The notes: generated by a model not told the origin, from the letters alone. 7,326 nucleotides of DNA from SBAX01 sp964646605 (GCA_964646605.1 CAZYEX010000156.1:1-7326); one strand, 5' to 3'. Shown: positions 1-7,196, numbered from the stretch's first letter. Numbers and translations: made by a program.

Positions 1-3000
1 CCTTCGACGACGAACCCGGCAGGTTCTTGAACTTGCTCACCAAAGCACTGACATCCAAGCCGTCGGGTTGAGTCGAGGGCGTAGGCGGATTGAACGGGGC
101 GACGACGTCGCCGAATCGCGCGGTGTCGATGCGCAGCGCCGCGGAAACGGCGGTGCAGGATTCCTCGCCGCCCATGCACGTGGCGGCCACCTGCTGAACA
201 TCGAACGCGGAACTGGGATTGACCTCGCCTCCGACAACGTAGAACAGACCTTCCGCGGACCAGTTGCGGTAATAGGGCGTGCATTGCAGCCGCGCGGCCT
301 TGAAGCTACCGGCGCCCGGACTGTCCTGTGATTCGCGGAAGAGTGCCGGCTGACCGACCCAGCGCACGCAGCCCAGCGGATCGGTGCACGTCGAGGCGAA
401 CTCGTAGAGAGAAAAGTCCGGCGACGGACAGCAAGGTGCGTTGGGCGGCTGGGGGTTGTGCTGGTCGATGAGTTTCACGCGCAGGGCGGACAGTCCGCCC
501 GGTCCAGCAGTGGTCAGCGGGGGAATGGATAGTGCCAGGGCCCGGTTCTTGGTGATGTTGCTGGGATCGGCCATCGCCGTCTGCGGAGGGGTGACGGAGA
601 GCAACTCGCCGCACCCCAGCATCGAAAGCGACGCCCCTTCGTCGAGCAGGGTTCCATAATAGATTTTGCAGTTTTCCAGGGCCACCGTCGATCCCGCCCG
701 TAGGATCAAGTTGTGTACGTAGAGCGCTTCGGCGCAGCCCCCGCCCGCGGAGTTGGCGAAGGCGTTGACGAAATGCACGTGGGCCCCGGTCGGAATCTCC
801 ACCGTGCCCATCGAAAAATTGGTGTGCAGGCAGGTGTCAAAGAGAGCGTCGCGGTCGGTGGAGAATCCTTCCGCCGTCTGACCGAGAGCAATCCCCGCGA
901 CCTCGAAGGTGCGCGCGGAGGTGCCGGTCAGTTGGAGCTTCCCCGCCGTCCAATTGAAGTCGCTGGGATTCAGGGAGCGGTTGTCGAACGCCCCGGCGAG
1001 CATGACCGGCTGGGTGGAATCGACGAATACGTCGGTCGCCCCGACGAGGTTGAGCGCCCCGCTGAGATTGGAGAACACTCCGTCGCGAATGCGAATCCGC
1101 GGAGGAATCGGCACGCCCCGACGAGCGCCGCCTCCACAGATACACTCCGCCGCACGGGTTCCGTCCAGGGTGAGGTCGCCAGAGCAGTTCACGGTCATGG
1201 TATCCACCAGGTCGAGCAGCGCTCCATTCTGGGTGAAGTCGCAGGTAGCGCCGACCAGGGTGACGCCCTCCGCGGTGAGCGTGGCGGACGTAGCCGCGGC
1301 GCCGGCCTCTTTCTCGAAGACTCCGCCCGGCTCAACGGTGGCCGAAGCCCCTACAACGGTGATGGAGTTGTCGAAGGCGACATCCATCGTGCCGCCGATG
1401 CGTAGTCGTATCTTCGGCGGGATGGGGACGCCCGCGGTTTGAGCGCTCGGGTCGATGATAATCAAGTCGCCGTCAGCATCAGCGGTGATACCGAGAGTCG
1501 CGCCGTCTTCGACGGTGGTCGAAGCAACCTCGACGGTCACGCCAAGAACGGTGGTCGTGCCTTCCGGAATGGTCACGCTCAGGTCGGGCGGCGCGTTCAC
1601 GGCCCCCGGGTAGATGCCCGCGCCCAACCCCCAATCAGCGCCTTCCCAACTGCCGCTGGCCGCCGGCGAAACGCACTCGTCGGGCACGCCGTCTTCGTTG
1701 GCATCGGCGGAACAGTCCACCGTACACGTCCCCGCGGGCGGGGGCACGTCGCAGGTGTCCGGCCGGCCGTTGAGGTTGCAGTCCTCGCACGCCGCACTGC
1801 CCGTGCAGTTCTTGATGTCGCAGGCGTCGATGTTGTTGTTGGCGTTGCAGTCGGCCCCGCCGCCGCAGCCGGGGACGTCGCAAGGCCCGTTGGCGGCGCC
1901 GCAATTGAGATTGCAGGGGTCCGGGACGCCATCCCCGTCGCAATCCGTGTAGTACTCGAACGCGCCGATGTCCACGCCCGTTCCCACCGCAACGGGATCA
2001 TTGAGAATCCGGGGGTTGTCCGCCAAGTCCAGAGAGATCGCTTCCGCGGTGCCACCGTCGTCGTCCAGGTCGAAAGAATCCGTGGGCAGCGCCCCGTTGT
2101 CGCCCGCGTCGATTGCGGGGGAACCCGATTGCAGCCGAAAATCGCCGTTGCCGGAGTCGACGAACAGCGGGTCCGAGCCGCTGTTGCCCGTCCCGCCGAG
2201 CGACCCGGTCCAGCCCTGGACAATACTGTGATCGACCACCGGCGTTCCGCTCACTATGTGAATCTGAGCGGCTTCGTTGAGGAACGGACCACCACTGGTT
2301 GCATCCGCGTCCGCGACATTCCCCCATAGTACGCAATTTCGGACCAGTGGAGAGTTGGTCCCGCTATCCCCGTTGAACATGCCCCCGCCTGCAGCGAACG
2401 CGGAATTCCCCGCCCACGAACAGGCGGTGAGCGTGGGGGAACTAGCGAACGCGTTGATCATGCCGCCCGCCGCGTTGGCGGTGTTGGCTGCAAATGCACA
2501 GTTTGTGAATACCGAATTGCTGCCATAGTTGTAGACCGCGCCGCCGTCAAAGGCAGCCGAGTTACTTGTGAAATAGCAACTGGTGAAGGATGGCACGCCG
2601 CCTAGGTTGAAAACGCCGCCGCCGTCATCGAAGGAGCGGTTTTCGGCGAACGTCGACGAAATCACGGTGAAGTTTGCGGCATTCGAATTGTAGATGCCGC
2701 CGCCGCTTACGCTGCACGAGTTGGAGCGAAACGTGCAGCCGGCAACCTTAAGGTTGCCCCCATCGTTGTACATTCCTGCACCCGAGTCGTGGGGTGGGGT
2801 GCCATTGGCATTCCCGCCGGTGACCACAAACCCGTCCAATACGGTCGACGGTCCGACACTGTTGGCCGTGAAGACGTGGTAGCAGTTGTCGCCGTTGTTC
2901 GCGAAGTTCAGGCCATCGTCGCCGTTGAGATCGCAACTGGCGGTGGTGACGTTGTGCTGCGGATCGCGGAGATCGACGGAGGACTCGCCGCCGGAGAAGC

Positions 3001-4519
3001 CCGCGTACATCTGAACGCCGTCGACGAGCTGGAACGTGGCCGACCGCGATCCGCCCGGCCCGGTCGGTTTGTACCTCCCCTTGGCGACCCAGATGTCATC
3101 GCCGAGGCTGGCCGCGGTCAGCGCGCTTTGCAGCGAAGTGTAGGCATGGGGCCAACTCGCGCCGGTGTTCAATCCCTGGGCCGCGGCGTTGACGTAGATG
3201 ATGCTCGGCGGGTCGCAGAGGACGGACAGGTCCATGGAACTGGCGGCTTGGGCGCCAAAAGCGTCAGTATTCGGGACCCCCTCGTACCCCCCCAAGCGGA
3301 GCTTATAGCAATGGCCTCGCGTGACCCGGGACTGGATGGCGGGCGTGGTCGCGGATTGGGCGACGCCGCCGCAAAAGTCGTCGTTGCAATCCAGCAATCC
3401 ACCAACGGTCGCGGGGCACGGACACGTCGCGGTTTCGTCGCTGTATACGGCCAGCATCGCGTCGTAGCTCTCGTCGTCGCACATTTCGACCACCAGTTCC
3501 CCGTTGCAGGGGGCGACGAGGTCGAACCAGATGTCCGTTCGAAAATTCGAGGAGCCGGACCCGGAACAAGGCGTGCCGACCGGGTTGCTGGGTCCGTCGG
3601 TCGTCGCAGAGCGGTTGTCGGTGGGAACGATGCACCGATACGCGGCATCCGGCCAAGTCACACAAGGCGACGCATCGTAGCAATCGGGCGCCGCCGGATT
3701 GCAGACCGGTCCGGTGGCCAGGCGGTCCGCGTTGTTGCAGTAGCCGACGCTCGACGCCGCGGCCGGCGGGCAGGAAATGACCTCCGCGTCGGCGCAGGCG
3801 TCGTTGGCGGGTTGCGGGCACTCCGTGGGAGCGGCGACGTCGGTCAGGCAAAGACTTCGCTCCTGCTCCCTGGCGACGAACATCATCTGGTCCGGGGCGT
3901 ACTGGAGCGACGATCCCCCTGGGGCCAGTTCACCGGGCCTCCAACTGCCCATCCACACGAAGTAACAATTCAGGTCGTCATAACCCCCCGCGATGGAAAC
4001 CCACCCGGATGTCACCGCGCAGGGGGGACTCAGCACCGCCTCATACATGTTCAGGTCCCAGTTCACCAGTGCGTCTGGGTAGGCGTACGAATATCCGGTG
4101 AACACGCGTGTGGCGGAGACGAGGCGGCTGCACTGCACGGCGCCGGGCTCTCCGGACGCATCGGCGTAGAACGTGATCTCGAACATGGGAGTGGTCTCGG
4201 CACATTCGAGCCAACCCTGCCCGAGGTTCGGATCCAGATCGAACCCCCACCAGCGCACATGTTCAACCGGGTCGGTGACGCCGGTGAAATCGTCGTAGGT
4301 GATCCATCCGCCGGAGTCGATGTCGGAAAGCCAGTTCCAGCCTCTGTTGGGGTTCGGCGGAGCTAGGTCGACCGAACTTTCGCACGGACACTTCACGGAT
4401 CCGGGACCAGCGTATACCGAAGAAGGTGCGAACATCCCCACCATCGTGACGACGAACGCGAACACGGCGGCGCTCTTTCCCGCGCGCCGACGGCTACATG
4501 ATGATCTCAGTCGTGGCAT
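1..4519 (-). CDS. Giant secreted multi-domain beta-helix protein (3' end beyond left edge)
   Basis: The frame is open from the ATG at 4519 to the left edge, giving at least 1506 residues with no stop. Residues 1-37 form a signal peptide: a basic n-region (R3, R5, R10-R12, K15), a hydrophobic stretch AAVFAFVVTMVGMF, and a VYA|G cleavage site after A37. Residues 38-230 are a Trp/Asp-rich beta domain of a kind seen in planctomycete secreted proteins. Residues 235-415 start with NDAC and resemble a Cys-rich PPC-like domain. From Y442 (IIYVNAAAQG...SWPHAYTSLQSAL) a right-handed parallel beta-helix begins, with POMP-like repeats at 583-735 and closing at DPLFVD...GDFRLQ...SPAIDAGDN (783-806). An Asp/Cys array lies at 859-949, and a second beta-solenoid fills about 955-1300. 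The end (from R1468) begins a module common at planctomycete C-termini. The likely location is the cell surface or outside the cell. No catalytic motif is visible, and the ligand is unknown. An ATG at 4525 is possible but sits too close to the Shine-Dalgarno. Confidence 0.9.
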   Translation of the reverse strand, partial: MPRLRSSCSRRRAGKSAAVFAFVVTMVGMFAPSSVYAGPGSVKCPCESSVDLAPPNPNRGWNWLSDIDSGGWITYDDFTGVTDPVEHVRWWGFDLDPNLGQGWLECAETTPMFEITFYADASGEPGAVQCSRLVSATRVFTGYSYAYPDALVNWDLNMYEAVLSPPCAVTSGWVSIAGGYDDLNCYFVWMGSWRPGELAPGGSSLQYAPDQMMFVAREQERSLCLTDVAAPTECPQPANDACADAEVISCPPAAASSVGYCNNADRLATGPVCNPAAPDCYDASPCVTWPDAAYRCIVPTDNRSATTDGPSNPVGTPCSGSGSSNFRTDIWFDLVAPCNGELVVEMCDDESYDAMLAVYSDETATCPCPATVGGLLDCNDDFCGGVAQSATTPAIQSRVTRGHCYKLRLGGYEGVPNTDAFGAQAASSMDLSVLCDPPSIIYVNAAAQGLNTGASWPHAYTSLQSALTAASLGDDIWVAKGRYKPTGPGGSRSATFQLVDGVQMYAGFSGGESSVDLRDPQHNVTTASCDLNGDDGLNFANNGDNCYHVFTANSVGPSTVLDGFVVTGGNANGTPPHDSGAGMYNDGGNLKVAGCTFRSNSCSVSGGGIYNSNAANFTVISSTFAENRSFDDGGGVFNLGGVPSFTSCYFTSNSAAFDGGAVYNYGSNSVFTNCAFAANTANAAGGMINAFASSPTLTACSWAGNSAFAAGGGMFNGDSGTNSPLVRNCVLWGNVADADATSGGPFLNEAAQIHIVSGTPVVDHSIVQGWTGSLGGTGNSGSDPLFVDSGNGDFRLQSGSPAIDAGDNGALPTDSFDLDDDGGTAEAISLDLADNPRILNDPVAVGTGVDIGAFEYYTDCDGDGVPDPCNLNCGAANGPCDVPGCGGGADCNANNNIDACDIKNCTGSAACEDCNLNGRPDTCDVPPPAGTCTVDCSADANEDGVPDECVSPAASGSWEGADWGLGAGIYPGAVNAPPDLSVTIPEGTTTVLGVTVEVASTTVEDGATLGITADADGDLIIIDPSAQTAGVPIPPKIRLRIGGTMDVAFDNSITVVGASATVEPGGVFEKEAGAAATSATLTAEGVTLVGATCDFTQNGALLDLVDTMTVNCSGDLTLDGTRAAECICGGGARRGVPIPPRIRIRDGVFSNLSGALNLVGATDVFVDSTQPVMLAGAFDNRSLNPSDFNWTAGKLQLTGTSARTFEVAGIALGQTAEGFSTDRDALFDTCLHTNFSMGTVEIPTGAHVHFVNAFANSAGGGCAEALYVHNLILRAGSTVALENCKIYYGTLLDEGASLSMLGCGELLSVTPPQTAMADPSNITKNRALALSIPPLTTAGPGGLSALRVKLIDQHNPQPPNAPCCPSPDFSLYEFASTCTDPLGCVRWVGQPALFRESQDSPGAGSFKAARLQCTPYYRNWSAEGLFYVVGGEVNPSSAFDVQQVAATCMGGEESCTAVSAALRIDTARFGDVVAPFNPPTPSTQPDGLDVSALVSKFKNLPGSSSK
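1673..1945 (-). repeat. Asp/Asn/Cys-rich metal-binding-like repeat array in the giant protein
   Basis: Residues 859-949 contain repeated motifs: DCDGDGVPDPC, DCNANNNIDACD, DCNLNGRPDTCD and DCSADANEDGVPDEC. Acidic and Asn residues at alternating positions recall EF-hand, dockerin or thrombospondin type-3 calcium loops, and the regularly spaced Cys could form disulfides outside the cytoplasm. The array separates the first beta-helix from the second solenoid, so a rigid calcium-stabilised linker is a reasonable inference. Calcium binding has not been shown. Confidence 0.7.
2315..2773 (-). repeat. POMP-like beta-helix repeats within the giant protein
   Basis: Residues 583-735 hold about six imperfect units of some 24-26 residues with the pattern C/S-x-F-x-x-N-(8-12)-G-G-(G)-x-(Y/F/I)-N. 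Examples are CTFRSN...GGGIYN, STFAEN...GGGVFN, CYFTSN...GGAVYN, CAFAAN...GGMIN and CSWAGN...GGGMFN, ending with CVLWGN. This is the FxxN / GGAI pattern of chlamydial polymorphic outer membrane proteins and related beta-helices, in which each unit makes one turn of the solenoid. The DNA has diverged between units, so this is a protein-level repeat and not a recent DNA duplication. Confidence 0.8.
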
Positions 4520-4526
4520 TGGCATT

Positions 4527-4534
4527 CTCCTCCC
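4527..4534 (-). promoter_or_regulatory. Shine-Dalgarno that decides the start of the giant protein
   Basis: The minus strand reads GGGAGGAG, a near-perfect anti-16S match. The ATG at 4525 follows after 1 base, while the in-frame ATG at 4519 follows after 7 bases, the normal spacing. The second ATG is therefore the preferred start, and the signal peptide is unaffected by the choice. Confidence 0.75.
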
Positions 4535-4582
4535 AAGGGAACTAGCGCCGTCGCGCCGACTTCTTCGCGCGACTGAATCAAC

Positions 4583-4616
4583 GGCCTACAGGCCACGGGG
4601 GCGGCAATAAAGCCGC
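4583..4616 (-). other. Two small hairpins in the leader of the giant protein
   Basis: On the minus strand, GCGGC-TTTATT-GCCGC (4616-4601) is a 5-bp stem with a 6-base loop. It is followed 6 bases later by GGCC-TGTA-GGCC (4594-4583), a 4-bp stem with a 4-base loop. Neither is followed by a T-run, so they do not look like an intrinsic terminator for the TPR gene. They could be structures in the 5' leader or part of the 3' end of the upstream transcript. The stems are short and could be chance in GC-rich DNA. Confidence 0.3.
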
Positions 4617-4620
4617 ACTG

Positions 4621-4649
4621 AGATTAGCAGATCGCCGATCGGAATGCAA
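4621..4649 (-). promoter_or_regulatory. Candidate sigma70-type promoter upstream of the giant protein
   Basis: The minus strand shows TTGCAT (4649-4644), a 17-base spacer, and TAATCT (4626-4621) preceded by TG in the extended -10 position (TGCTAATCT). Spacing is ideal, but both boxes match the consensus only partly. A start near 4614 would give a leader of about 95 bases and would begin inside the first hairpin. The position, between the TPR stop and the next gene, fits a separate transcription unit for the secreted protein. Confidence 0.3.
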
Positions 4650-4673
4650 GGGAATTCGTGGTCCCAGGGCGCA

Positions 4674-5504
4674 TTATTGTCTGGCCACGGACAATGCCGT
4701 CTCGACCTCCGCACGATATGCCAGCCATTGGTCGGCCGATTCGATCCAGAGGTTCCCAGTCTCCGCGAAGGCCGTGTAGCCGCCCGGTCTGCGGAGGTCG
4801 TTGGGCCAAGACTCATCGGCAGCTTCCAGCGCGGTTTGAGCGGCAGCGCGGTTACCCCGCTTGGCCTCGGCCAAGGCGATCACAAGATGGTTGGGCGCGG
4901 GGAGGTCGCCCAAGGCGATGGCCGCCTGAGCCTCCTCGATCGCCCGAGCCAAATCCCCCGTCGCCAAGTACGCCGTGGCCAAAACCCGCTTGCCCGTGGG
5001 CGACTTGCCGTTGGCCAGACGGTCGGCGTGCTTGGCGTCGTCCAGCGCCGCCGTCGGGTCGCGCAGCTCGGGAGACTCCAGCGCCATCCGCGCCTGAAGG
5101 ATCCACGTTTCGGGGTCAAGCTCGTGGCACTCCCGGGCGTTACGCAGGGACTCCGCCGCCTGCGGTTTTTTCAGGAAGAGCTCGAACGACGCGAGGTTCC
5201 GCCACACCTGCGCTTTGTAAACGTCCTTTTCCACGCCTGCCAGCTCGGTCGCCTTCTGAAGGCTGTGCTCCGCATCCTCGACGTGTTTCGCCACGACGTG
5301 CAAGATGCCCAGGCTGCACCAGGTGTTGTAGGTGTCCGGCTGAAGCTTGAGGGCCTCCTCAAAAACGGGAATGGCCTCCTCGAATCGCCCCAACCTTCGC
5401 AGGGCAACCCCACGGTATCCCAGGGCCTCGACCCGTTGTTCGCCGTTCACTTTCCCAGGTTCGAGTTCAAGAACGTGGCGGGCGTAGGAATCCGCGGCCT
5501 CCAC
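4674..5504 (-). CDS. TPR-repeat protein, probably the C-terminal remnant of a larger protein
   Basis: The product is 276 residues from a GTG start, ending in TAA at 4676-4674. Tetratricopeptide helices are clear: EALGYRGVALRRLGRFEEA (about 26-44, continuing to LKLQPD), then NTWCSLGILHVV...DAEHSLQKA (60-85), and further units around ATAYLATGDLARAIEEAQAA and LAEAKRGNRAAAQTAL near the C-terminus. TPRs form protein-binding superhelices. No signal peptide, kinase or enzymatic motif is present. The C-terminal half resembles the TPR tail of planctomycete Ser/Thr kinase proteins, which is an impression from pattern, not a search. The protein begins inside what looks like the second helix of a TPR (AADSYARHVLELEPG). 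There is no Shine-Dalgarno before the GTG, and the frame is closed upstream by the RluA TGA, so no earlier start exists. It may be a truncated relic, or a short gene translated by coupling from RluA. Confidence 0.75.
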   Translation of the reverse strand: MEAADSYARHVLELEPGKVNGEQRVEALGYRGVALRRLGRFEEAIPVFEEALKLQPDTYNTWCSLGILHVVAKHVEDAEHSLQKATELAGVEKDVYKAQVWRNLASFELFLKKPQAAESLRNARECHELDPETWILQARMALESPELRDPTAALDDAKHADRLANGKSPTGKRVLATAYLATGDLARAIEEAQAAIALGDLPAPNHLVIALAEAKRGNRAAAQTALEAADESWPNDLRRPGGYTAFAETGNLWIESADQWLAYRAEVETALSVARQ

Positions 5505-5522
5505 GAAGAATCGGTTGGACGA

Positions 5523-6242
5523 TCATGCGCGAGGAACTGATTCGGCTATTGGGCCAATCAGCTCCGAGAAATATTTCGGGATTTTGGTTTCAAACGCCAT
5601 GCGCGCGCCGCTGGAGGGGTGATGGAAGGAAAGGGACATCGCATGCAACGCCAGACGTTGGTGCGTTTTGTCCACGTTCCCATATTTCTTGTCGCCGACG
5701 ATCGAGTGCCCCGTCTGCGCCAGATGCACTCGTATTTGATGTTTTCTGCCGGTCAACAGATCGATCTTCAAGAGACTCAACCCGTCCCTCTCCGTAAGGA
5801 CGCTGTAGCGCGTATGAGATAACTTGCCCCTGGTTTCGTCTTCCGTGGAATACACCACGTGGGCCTTGTTCTCCGCCAAGAACGAGGTGATCGTTGCTGC
5901 CTTGGGCGTCAGCCTGCCGTGAACGATCGCGAGATACCCCTTCTCCACTTCTTGCCATTGACGCTGCAAACACAACTTCGCCGTCCGGCTTCGTGCAAAC
6001 ACGAGAATCCCCGATGCTTCTCGATCCAGTCGATGAACGACAAAAACACGTTCTCTAGACTTGGCGTTGCCCTTGCGGACGTAGTCGGTGAGTTTGTAGT
6101 AGAGCGTTCCCGCTCTGATCGTATCCGTGCCGATAGTCAGGAGTCCTGGCGGCTTTTCTACGACGAGGATGTCTCGATCTTCGTGAAGGATCACGATCCC
6201 CTGGGGCCGGTGTCTTTGGGATGAATGTTGAGTTCTGGACAT
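5523..6242 (-). CDS. RluA-family RNA pseudouridine synthase
   Basis: The product is 239 residues from the ATG at 6242 to TGA at 5525-5523. RluA enzymes convert specific uridines in 23S rRNA or tRNA to pseudouridine in the cytoplasm. Family motifs appear in order: ILHEDRDILVVEKPPGLLT (18-36), the catalytic segment VVHRLDREASGILVFARS with Asp73, then GYLAIVHG, LLTGRKHQIRVHLA, GDKKYGN and LALHAMSLSFHHP. The usual HRLDxxTSG reads HRLDREASG, with Ala replacing Thr. There is no N-terminal S4 domain, so this is the short, single-domain type, and the target uridine cannot be assigned. The frame stays open upstream to 6545, but those residues have no protein-like pattern. The ATG at 6242 puts the first beta-strand at the normal distance, although no good Shine-Dalgarno precedes it. 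A GTG at 6194 is an alternative. The TPR gene follows after 18 bases. Confidence 0.88.
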   Translation of the reverse strand: MSRTQHSSQRHRPQGIVILHEDRDILVVEKPPGLLTIGTDTIRAGTLYYKLTDYVRKGNAKSRERVFVVHRLDREASGILVFARSRTAKLCLQRQWQEVEKGYLAIVHGRLTPKAATITSFLAENKAHVVYSTEDETRGKLSHTRYSVLTERDGLSLLKIDLLTGRKHQIRVHLAQTGHSIVGDKKYGNVDKTHQRLALHAMSLSFHHPSSGARMAFETKIPKYFSELIGPIAESVPRA

Positions 6243-6753
6243 GCCAAGCCGACATTTCGCCGCCGCCCTGTTTCTCGAACAACCGGAACGGACCACGGGC
6301 CATGATAACCGGGTTGAGATATAGCGTCTTGCGTTTGTTCGGACACGCGGGCAGTAGACGCCGCCGACGGTGCTTGCCTGTCGAGCGTGGTCGGAACCCT
6401 CGTCATCCTGCCGGGTGTCTAATCCCCGCGCGGACGGACCCCTGCGGCAAGCTCTTACCGACGCGCGCGAGGGCGCGATCCGACGTTGCCGGAATGTAGG
6501 CTTCTGATGTCCCGCGCGCGGCCCTCTCTCTTGGCTTGCCCGCAAAGGTGCCCGTCAGGAGTACTTTCACCCACCGCTCGGCTCCGAGTCGGTCCGGCCT
6601 TCCGGCATCGTCGGCGGTTGGACGCCCGGCGACGGTCGGGACGATCCCGTAGGGTTCAAATCCGGTGCTTCTGGCTGGTCACCAGGCCCATCCGCGGCGG
6701 GCTTTTTTGGCGGTCGTCGGCCGCTGGAAAGCGCCCTTTGGCGTCGTTTGGCC
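6243..6753. other. Gap without a convincing gene; one T-loop-like motif
   Basis: Open frames exist on both strands (plus 6486 onward, minus 6860-6567, and the upstream extension of RluA), but their products are Arg/Pro/Ser-rich and lack domain pattern, so they look like GC-rich noise. Plus-strand items of note are the hairpin CGGGA-CGA-TCCCG (6638-6650), directly followed by GGGTTCAAATCC (6653-6664), which matches a tRNA T-loop; the near-palindrome CTGGTCACCAG (6676-6686); and a weak GCCC/GGGC stem before six Ts (6687-6709). A promoter for RluA should lie here, but no convincing pair of boxes was found. Confidence 0.5.
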
Positions 6754-6966
6754 CTATCGGCTGCTTCTACTCTGACTTTGGGCGCCGAGATTGCGAAGCG
6801 TGTAGAGCGGGCATCCGGTCGCGGTGCATTGTTCGACTTCCGTCGCTTCCCACCCCACACACATCGGGCAATGAAGCCGGATCGCGGCCTTCACCCTGCC
6901 CGCGCTCGCCTGTTCGTGAAGTTTCCGATGCCGGTCGGGGTCGTCGGGGGTTCGCCAGTCCATCAT
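6754..6966 (-). CDS. Small Cys4 (putative zinc-binding) protein
   Basis: The product is 70 residues, MMDWRTPDD..., ending in TAG at 6756-6754. The core is RVKAAIRLHCPMC (24-36) ... EVEQC (43-47) ... GCPLYTLR (51-58), giving C33-x2-C36-x10-C47-x4-C52. This spacing, with a basic helix before the first Cys pair and a 'CPL(W/Y)xxR' ending, matches small phage- or element-borne zinc-ribbon proteins I recognise by pattern; their function is unknown. The tail after residue 58 (Gln/Ser/Arg-rich) is probably disordered. The start codon overlaps the stop of the upstream ORF as ATGA, so translation is probably coupled and the two genes likely belong to one element. A second ATG follows directly at 6963. 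DNA binding or regulation is a guess from the fold type. Confidence 0.65.
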   Translation of the reverse strand: MMDWRTPDDPDRHRKLHEQASAGRVKAAIRLHCPMCVGWEATEVEQCTATGCPLYTLRNLGAQSQSRSSR

Positions 6967-7196
6967 CGGTTCCCCTCGCCCGCATCGGACGTGGCCGACG
7001 CTTTGACGATCGCCACGATCCCGTCCCGGATGGGTTCCGGCAGGGTCGCCCATGCGGCCACAGCCACCGCCGAGTCGGGGTCGGAGGGTGTGTTTTCTGC
7101 GCTGCGCGCCACGCCAGGCGCTGCGCGCTCAGGTGCGTCGGATCGTAACTCGTTGTCATTCCCACCACTTACAACGGTAGGCTTGCACGTTGCCAA
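6963..7196 (-). CDS. Detached C-terminal tail of a tyrosine integrase (small ORF)
   Basis: This is 77 residues if translation starts at TTG 7196, with a TGA stop at 6965-6963. The frame opens after a TAG at 7244-7242 and first reads the complement of the tRNA-Gly fragment as QRVKGLEPSTFTLATCKPT. 'GLEPxTF' peptides of this kind arise where phage-type integrase genes run through a tRNA attachment site. The rest has an acidic Ala/Pro-rich linker and a helix, AVAAWATLPEPIRDGIVAIV, resembling the end of planctomycete integrases I recognise by pattern. The catalytic region of an integrase (R...HxxR...Y) is absent, and all three minus-strand frames to the right contain stops before the edge. It is therefore best seen as a tail cut off by integration, possibly still translated from the TTG or an internal GTG. 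It overlaps the Cys4 gene by ATGA. An independent small gene is the alternative. Confidence 0.5.
   Translation of the reverse strand: MATCKPTVVSGGNDNELRSDAPERAAPGVARSAENTPSDPDSAVAVAAWATLPEPIRDGIVAIVKASATSDAGEGNR

Noticed and set aside
1439..4366. Long plus-strand open frames (1439-2329 and 2789-4366) opposite the giant gene
   Set aside because: They are antisense to a continuous frame with clear domains. Their products are Arg/Gly/Val-rich without any pattern, as expected from the complement of GC-rich codons.
4409..4519. Tat-type reading of the signal peptide because of the RRR at residues 10-12
   Set aside because: The sequence after the arginines (AGKSAA) lacks the S/T-RRxFLK pattern, so a general Sec signal is more likely.
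4676..4695. ATTGTC...GACAAT inverted repeat at the TPR stop codon
   Set aside because: The stem is six weak pairs with no T-run on the minus strand, and it lies inside the coding end. It is not convincing as a terminator.
6243..6545. 101-residue N-terminal extension of the RluA frame
   Set aside because: The residues are Arg/Ser/Ala-rich with no fold pattern, while the family domain starts normally just after the ATG at 6242. No ribosome site favours the upstream ATG.
6687..6709. GCCC/GGGC stem followed by six Ts as a plus-strand terminator
   Set aside because: The core stem is only four G-C pairs with a nine-base loop, and no plus-strand gene ends there. In the minus direction the A-run precedes the stem, so it cannot serve the Cys4 transcript.
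6567..6860. Minus-strand 97-residue ORF overlapping the end of the Cys4 gene
   Set aside because: It is Pro/Arg/Ser-rich, has no ribosome site and shares no motif with neighbours. The Cys4 frame has the better pattern, although a frameshifted extension cannot be fully excluded.
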